NCBI GenBank assembly: GCA_016869215.1
Contig: VGEP01000039.1
Location: 1-39,868, forward strand
From: Alphaproteobacteria bacterium
GTDB lineage: Bacteria > Pseudomonadota > Alphaproteobacteria > Rhizobiales > Xanthobacteraceae
Length of the DNA: 39,868 nucleotides
Direction of reading: 5' to 3'
In this document: positions 36,067 to 39,868 of the stretch, one piece after another
Numbering within the stretch: position 1 is the first letter of the stretch
How the letters are laid out: each line of letters starts with the position of its first letter
Program-made: the position numbers and the translations under genes
The notes under the pieces: model-generated
What the model saw: the letters and a program-made list of their open reading frames with translations, nothing else
What the model was told of the DNA's origin: nothing
Databases searched by the model: none

Positions 36067-36975
36067 TCACCGCGGCCGGTTGACCAGCACCAGCCCCGCC
36101 GCCACCAGCACCACCGCCGCCGCGAACGCCCAGGTCAGCGGCTCGCCCAGCACCAGGTGCCCCGCGGCGACCCCGAACAGCGGGGTGAGGAAGGTGAAGG
36201 CCGACAGCCGGCTGGCCGAGAACCGCTGGATCAGCGCGAACCATGCGATGAAGGTCACGCTCACGATCAGCGTCTGATAGCCGAGCGAGCCGAGCGCTGT
36301 GGCGGACGGCACGCCCGCGAACCGTTCGCCGAACGCGAGCGCGCCCGCGCCCACGATCGGCACGCACAGCACGAGCTGATAGAGCAGTGTCTTCTCCGGC
36401 GAGACGCGGTTAAGCGCGCTTGCCTTGATCACCAGCGTGGTCGCGGCCCAGGCCGCGGCTGCGGCGACCATCATGGCGTCGCCGAGCCATTGGTTCGGAT
36501 CGGCCGCGGGCGCGGGCACGCCGAAGGCCAGCACCATGCCGGCGAACGACAGCAGCAGCCCCGCCCATTGCATGGCGCCGAAACGGTCGCCCGGCAGAAA
36601 GAAACGCGCGCCGATCACGACGAAGAACGGCGCGAGATAGATGAAGAGAACGGCGCGCGAGGCGGTCGTGTAAAGGAGGCCGCGGTAGATCAGCAGGAAC
36701 TCCAGCCCGAACAGCGCACCGACCACGAGGCCCGTCATCAGCGTGCCGTCGCGCGCGGCGATTGGCAGACCGCGCAGCCGCATCCAGGCGAGGACGATCG
36801 CGGCGCCCAGCGCGGTGCGGATCGTGCATTGGGTGAGCGGCGGCACGTCCGCGATGGCGAGCTTGATCGCGACCTGGTTGAAGCCCCAGGCGAGGCACAG
36901 CAGCACGGTGAGCGCCATGCCGGCGGCGTCGAGCGGACGGGCGTGGCTCGCGGGAATTTCGGCGATCTTCGGCAA
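36067..36975 (-). CDS. EamA/DMT-superfamily transporter
   Basis: Inner-membrane protein of 302 residues with ten predicted helices in two EamA repeats of five (first repeat LTVLLCLAWGFNQVAIKLAI onwards; second from WLGDAMMVAAAAAWAATTLV). Such proteins export or import small metabolites; the substrate cannot be inferred. The start is uncertain: TTG 36975 lies three bases after the stop of the Fur-family gene, suggesting coupling, while ATG 36918 would remove the first 19 residues but keep all helices. It is probably in one operon with the upstream regulator. Confidence 0.85.
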   Translation of the reverse strand: MPKIAEIPASHARPLDAAGMALTVLLCLAWGFNQVAIKLAIADVPPLTQCTIRTALGAAIVLAWMRLRGLPIAARDGTLMTGLVVGALFGLEFLLIYRGLLYTTASRAVLFIYLAPFFVVIGARFFLPGDRFGAMQWAGLLLSFAGMVLAFGVPAPAADPNQWLGDAMMVAAAAAWAATTLVIKASALNRVSPEKTLLYQLVLCVPIVGAGALAFGERFAGVPSATALGSLGYQTLIVSVTFIAWFALIQRFSASRLSAFTFLTPLFGVAAGHLVLGEPLTWAFAAAVVLVAAGLVLVNRPR

Positions 36976-36978
36976 TGG

Positions 36979-37464
36979 CTACGCCGCGTCGCGGCAGTGC
37001 GCGCAAAGTCCGGCGATCTCGATCACCGGCGTCTTGGGCGTGAAGCCCGCGCCGCGCGCGGCGGATTTCAGTCCGTCGGCGACCGCGGCGGACGACGCCT
37101 CGCCGACCGAGCCGCATTGCTCGCAGATCATGAACACAGCCAGCTCGCCCTTGGCGTGATCGCCAACGCAGGCGAAGAACGCGTTGCGGCTCTCGATGCG
37201 GTGCACGAGTCCCTGGTCGCGCAGAAAGTCGAGCGCGCGATAGACCGTGATCGGCGCGTGGCGCGAGCCGCCGCTGGCGGCGCGGTCGATGATCTCGTAG
37301 GCGCCGAGCGGCTTGTGGCTCTCCAGCAGCACCTCCAGCACCTGCCGCCGGATCGGAGTGAGCCGCTGCGCGCGCTGCTTGCACAGCGCCTCGGCATGCG
37401 CGAGCGCGTCCGCGGTGCAGCGCGCGTGATCGTGGCCGGGGGCGTGAAAGACCGTTTGGGACAT
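36979..37464 (-). CDS. zur: Fur family transcriptional regulator, probably Zur
   Basis: Metal-responsive repressor of 161 residues. An N-terminal winged helix (QRLTPIRRQVLEVLLESHKP, then GGSRHAPITVYRALDFLRDQG) is followed by a dimerisation domain with two structural zinc pairs, CEQC and the C-terminal CAHC. Sequence type and short length favour Zur (zinc uptake regulator) over Fur, but the metal is an inference. ATG 37464 gives an N-terminus with several His (HAPGHDH). It is divergent from bdhA across 198 bases and precedes the EamA gene, which may be cotranscribed. Confidence 0.82.
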   Translation of the reverse strand: MSQTVFHAPGHDHARCTADALAHAEALCKQRAQRLTPIRRQVLEVLLESHKPLGAYEIIDRAASGGSRHAPITVYRALDFLRDQGLVHRIESRNAFFACVGDHAKGELAVFMICEQCGSVGEASSAAVADGLKSAARGAGFTPKTPVIEIAGLCAHCRDAA

Positions 37465-37566
37465 GCAAGGCTCGAAGCGCAACATAGGCCGGGGCGGCGG
37501 CAAATTCACCCCGGACCGCCGCGCGTCCCCGGCCGCGCAAACTTGCAGCAGGCCCTGCGAAGGTAT

Positions 37567-37583
37567 TTGTTGCAATGCAGCAA
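37567..37583. promoter_or_regulatory. Candidate PhaR-type site upstream of bdhA
   Basis: TTGTTGCAATGCAGCAA contains the palindrome TGC-AAT-GCA (37571-37579) inside a wider near-palindrome (GTATTTGTTGC / GCAGCAATAC). A -10-like TACAAT follows at 37584-37589. As I recall, PhaR proteins of alphaproteobacteria bind TGC-rich palindromes of this kind at phasin promoters. The site is 80-96 bases before the bdhA start, in the gap shared with zur. Confidence 0.5.
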
Positions 37584-37662
37584 TACAATCGCCACGTTCG
37601 AGGTCTAACGACGGAACCGGGCCGGGCCCGGCGGTCCAGGACATATACCCAAGGGATTCCAT

Positions 37663-38445
37663 ATGCTTAAGGGAAAGAACGCAGTCGTCACGGGTTCCAC
37701 CTCGGGAATCGGACTGGGCGTGGCGCGGGCGCTCGCCAAGGACGGCGCCAACGTCCTGATCAACGGCTTCGGCGACAAGGCCGAGATCGAGGCCGCGCGC
37801 ACGGCGATCGAAAAGGAGTTCGGCGTCAAGGCGATCTACTCGGGCGCCGATATGACGAAGCCCGCCGAGATCGCGGCGATGATCGCGACGGCGGAAAAGA
37901 GCTTCGGCTCCGTCGATGTGCTGGTGAACAACGCCGGCATCCAGCATGTCGCCCCGATCGAGGAATTCCCGGTCGAGAAATGGGACGCGGTCATCGCCAT
38001 CAACCTGTCGGCGGCGTTCCACGCCATGCGCGCCGCGGTGCCCGGCATGAAGGCACGCAAGTGGGGCCGCATTATCAATACGGCATCGGCGCATGGCCTG
38101 GTCGCCAGCGGCGAGAAGGCCGCTTACGTCGCCGCCAAGCACGGACTCGTCGGCCTGACCAAGGTGGTGGCGCTCGAAACCGCGAACGACGGCATCACTT
38201 GCAACGCCATCTGCCCCGGCTGGGTGTTGACGGCGCTGGTCGAGCGGCAGATCGAGGCGCGCGCCAAAGCGTCCGGGAAGTCAGTCGAGGCCGAGAGCAT
38301 TGCGCTGCTGTCCGAGAAGCAGCCGATGCACAAATTCAGCACGCCGGAAAGCATCGCCGCGCTCGCGGTGTTCCTGTGCAGCGATGCGGCCGCGACCATC
38401 ACCGGCTCGGCCTACTCCATCGACGGCGGCTGGACCGCGCAGTGA
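37663..38445 (+). CDS. bdhA: 3-hydroxybutyrate dehydrogenase
   Basis: NAD-dependent oxidation of (R)-3-hydroxybutyrate to acetoacetate, the step that returns PHB monomers to central metabolism. The short-chain dehydrogenase of 260 residues has the loop TGSTSGIG (10-17), NNAG (89-92) and catalytic Ser142, Tyr155 and Lys159 (NTASAHGLVAS, then AAYVAAKHG). The GITCNAICPGWVLTALVERQ region is typical of this enzyme. ATG 37663 has AAGGGA six bases upstream. Its stop overlaps the start of a patatin-like gene by one base, and a possible PhaR site lies upstream, linking it to the phbAB-phaR locus. Confidence 0.93.
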   Translation: MLKGKNAVVTGSTSGIGLGVARALAKDGANVLINGFGDKAEIEAARTAIEKEFGVKAIYSGADMTKPAEIAAMIATAEKSFGSVDVLVNNAGIQHVAPIEEFPVEKWDAVIAINLSAAFHAMRAAVPGMKARKWGRIINTASAHGLVASGEKAAYVAAKHGLVGLTKVVALETANDGITCNAICPGWVLTALVERQIEARAKASGKSVEAESIALLSEKQPMHKFSTPESIAALAVFLCSDAAATITGSAYSIDGGWTAQ

Positions 38446-39572
38446 TGAACCTGTTCGCCCGTGCATTCAAACGTTCGAATGCGCCCAAGAGTACGCATAA
38501 GCCGGGCGGCAAAAAGCGCATCAACCTCGCGCTGCAAGGCGGCGGCGCGCACGGCGCATTCACCTGGGGCGTGCTCGACGAATTGCTCGAAGACGGCCGC
38601 ATCGAAATCGAAGGCGTGTCGGGCGCGTCCGCCGGCGCGGTCAACGCCGTCATGCTGGCCGACGGGCTCGCCCGCGGCGGACCGGAGGAAGCGCGCAAGC
38701 GTCTCGCAGACTTCTGGCGCGCCGCGAGCCGCGACGGCGACATGTCGGCGTTCCAGCGCGCTATCTCCGACCGGCTGTTCTCGCTGATCCCGATCGCGGG
38801 TGCGCCGATCCAGACCTGGTTCGATACCGTGTCGCGGTATCTGTCGCCCTACGATCTCAACCCGCTCAACATCAACCCGCTCAAGGACCTGATCGAGAAG
38901 TTCGTCGACTTCGACGCCGTGCGCGGCAGCGGCCTCCAGCTCTTCGTCGCGGCGACCAACGTGCACACCGGCCGGCTGCGTATTTTCGACCGTGCGACGA
39001 TCACAGCGGAGGCGGTGATGGCGTCGGCCGCGCTGCCCTACGTGTTCCGCGCGGTCGAGATCGACGGCGTGCCCTACTGGGACGGCGGCTATTCGGCGAA
39101 CCCGCCGATCTTTCCGTTCTTCCGGACGACGCAGACCGAGGACGTGCTGGTGGTGCAGATCAATCCCGTGCTGCGGACCGCGACGCCGACCTCGGCGCGC
39201 GAGATCATGAACCGCGTCAACGAGATCACCTTCAACGCCTCGCTGGTCGCCGAGTATCGCGCCATCGAGTTCGTGAGCCGCCTGATCGACGGCGGACGAC
39301 TGCCGCGCGGCACCGGGCCGGGCGAATACCGCCGCATCAACGTGCATCGCGTCGACTTGGGATTCATCGGCAAGAAGCTGACGCCCGCGAGCCGGCTGAA
39401 CACCGATTTCGACTTCTTCGAGATGCTGCACCGCGCCGGCCGCCGCGCCGCGCGGCGCTTCCTCGACCGGCATTTCGACGACATCGGCGTGCGCAGCACG
39501 ATCGACCTGCGCGCCGAGATGCGGGTCGAGCAGGACGAGCCGCTGCCTGCGGCGGCGGGCGGGCAAGCCTGA
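38445..39572 (+). CDS. Patatin-like phospholipase family protein
   Basis: A serine hydrolase of 375 residues with a Ser-Asp dyad. It has the oxyanion motif GGGAHG (32-37), the nucleophile elbow GASAG with Ser62, and the catalytic Asp213 in WDGGYSANPP. No signal peptide or transmembrane segment is present, so it likely acts in the cytoplasm or at membranes or granules. It overlaps the bdhA stop (TGATG) and is surely cotranslated. This placement suggests a role in PHB use, for example on granule lipids or polymer, but sequence alone supports only lipid-type hydrolase. Confidence 0.88.
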   Translation: MNLFARAFKRSNAPKSTHKPGGKKRINLALQGGGAHGAFTWGVLDELLEDGRIEIEGVSGASAGAVNAVMLADGLARGGPEEARKRLADFWRAASRDGDMSAFQRAISDRLFSLIPIAGAPIQTWFDTVSRYLSPYDLNPLNINPLKDLIEKFVDFDAVRGSGLQLFVAATNVHTGRLRIFDRATITAEAVMASAALPYVFRAVEIDGVPYWDGGYSANPPIFPFFRTTQTEDVLVVQINPVLRTATPTSAREIMNRVNEITFNASLVAEYRAIEFVSRLIDGGRLPRGTGPGEYRRINVHRVDLGFIGKKLTPASRLNTDFDFFEMLHRAGRRAARRFLDRHFDDIGVRSTIDLRAEMRVEQDEPLPAAAGGQA

Positions 39573-39599
39573 CGCAATCGGGGCTGATATAGTGGCGGC

Positions 39600-39868
39600 A
39601 TGACGACGACGCTTGCCACAGCCAGCATTGGACCTGCGCGCCTCGACGTGATCGTCGCGGACATCACGACGCTCGCGATCGACGCCGTCGTCAACGCCGC
39701 CAACGAGTCGCTGCTCGGCGGCGGCGGCGTGGACGGCGCGATCCACCGCGCCGCGGGCCCGGAGCTGCTCGCGGAGTGCCGCACGCTCGGCGGCTGCCCG
39801 GCCGGCTCGGCGAAGATCACGCGCGGCTACCGGCTGCCGGCGAAGCACGTCATTCACGCCGTCGGTCC
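39600..39868 (+). CDS. Macro domain protein (N-terminal part, cut by right edge)
   Basis: The first 89 residues of a macro domain, which binds or hydrolyses ADP-ribose derivatives such as O-acetyl-ADP-ribose. [20 protein letters not shown] and [20 protein letters not shown] are the hallmark segments, followed by the [20 protein letters not shown] strand. The Asn in NAAN and the GGGGVDGAI loop are the expected ligand contacts. ATG 39600 lies 27 bases after the patatin-like stop, so it may extend the bdhA operon. The C-terminus is outside the window. Confidence 0.93.
   Translation, partial: MTTTLATASIGPARLDVIVADITTLAIDAVVNAANESLLGGGGVDGAIHRAAGPELLAECRTLGGCPAGSAKITRGYRLPAKHVIHAVG

Overview
This window looks like a chromosomal segment of a GC-rich alphaproteobacterium of the order Hyphomicrobiales (Rhizobiales), probably near Bradyrhizobium or the Xanthobacteraceae. 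The evidence is the block ptsP-prfA-prmC followed by a DUF4167 gene, a polyhydroxybutyrate (PHB) cluster with PhaR, bdhA joined to a patatin-like gene, the rpmF-mtgA-ispA block, and many palindromic repeats between genes. No rRNA, tRNA, integrase, transposase or CRISPR array was seen. Placement is by gene content and memory of families only; no search was run.

Layout. 1-5760: the tail of an unrecognised gene, then the overlapping operon ptsP (nitrogen PTS enzyme I), prfA (release factor 1) and prmC (methylase of the RF1 GGQ glutamine), a 450-base stretch without a gene, and a DUF4167 protein. 5880-7960: a SAM methyltransferase and gloB (glyoxalase II), then a small GIY-YIG nuclease gene closely flanked by inverted palindromes. 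7970-12400: efp with both genes of its lysine modification, epmA and epmB, separated by a tricarboxylate-type (Bug) binding protein, then a DUF985 cupin. 12535-18681: an autotransporter, a membrane protein, an acyl-CoA dehydrogenase lacking the usual catalytic glutamate, a chemoreceptor and a small secreted PepSY-like protein. 18843-21722: PHB synthesis genes phbB and phbA, divergent from the regulator phaR. 21752-31168: a degenerate GGDEF plus EAL protein, a small conserved protein, a gamma-glutamyltransferase with a small membrane protein, rpmF, mtgA, ispA, a Na+/H+ antiporter, a small membrane protein and a TauD-type dioxygenase. 31339-34516: a single-domain MetE-like enzyme, then an accessory islet with a large folded repeat region, a HEPN-like protein behind an operator-like palindrome, and a trypsin-fold protein that has lost two triad residues. 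34603-39868: ispG, an EamA transporter, a Zur/Fur regulator, bdhA with a patatin-like gene, and a truncated macro-domain gene.

Three functional themes stand out. First, translation: RF1 with its methylase, and EF-P with both enzymes that beta-lysylate it. Second, PHB: synthesis (phbA, phbB), regulation (phaR) and use (bdhA) are all present, and a TGC-N3-GCA palindrome upstream of bdhA suggests PhaR may reach it. Third, repeats: several families of hairpin-forming elements lie between genes, some touching or supplying stop codons. One family keeps its flanks and loop while both stem strands change together, and a related pair brackets the GIY-YIG gene. The most promising candidates for something undescribed are this repeat/GIY-YIG association, the branched fold at 32727-32907, and the HEPN/pseudo-protease islet.
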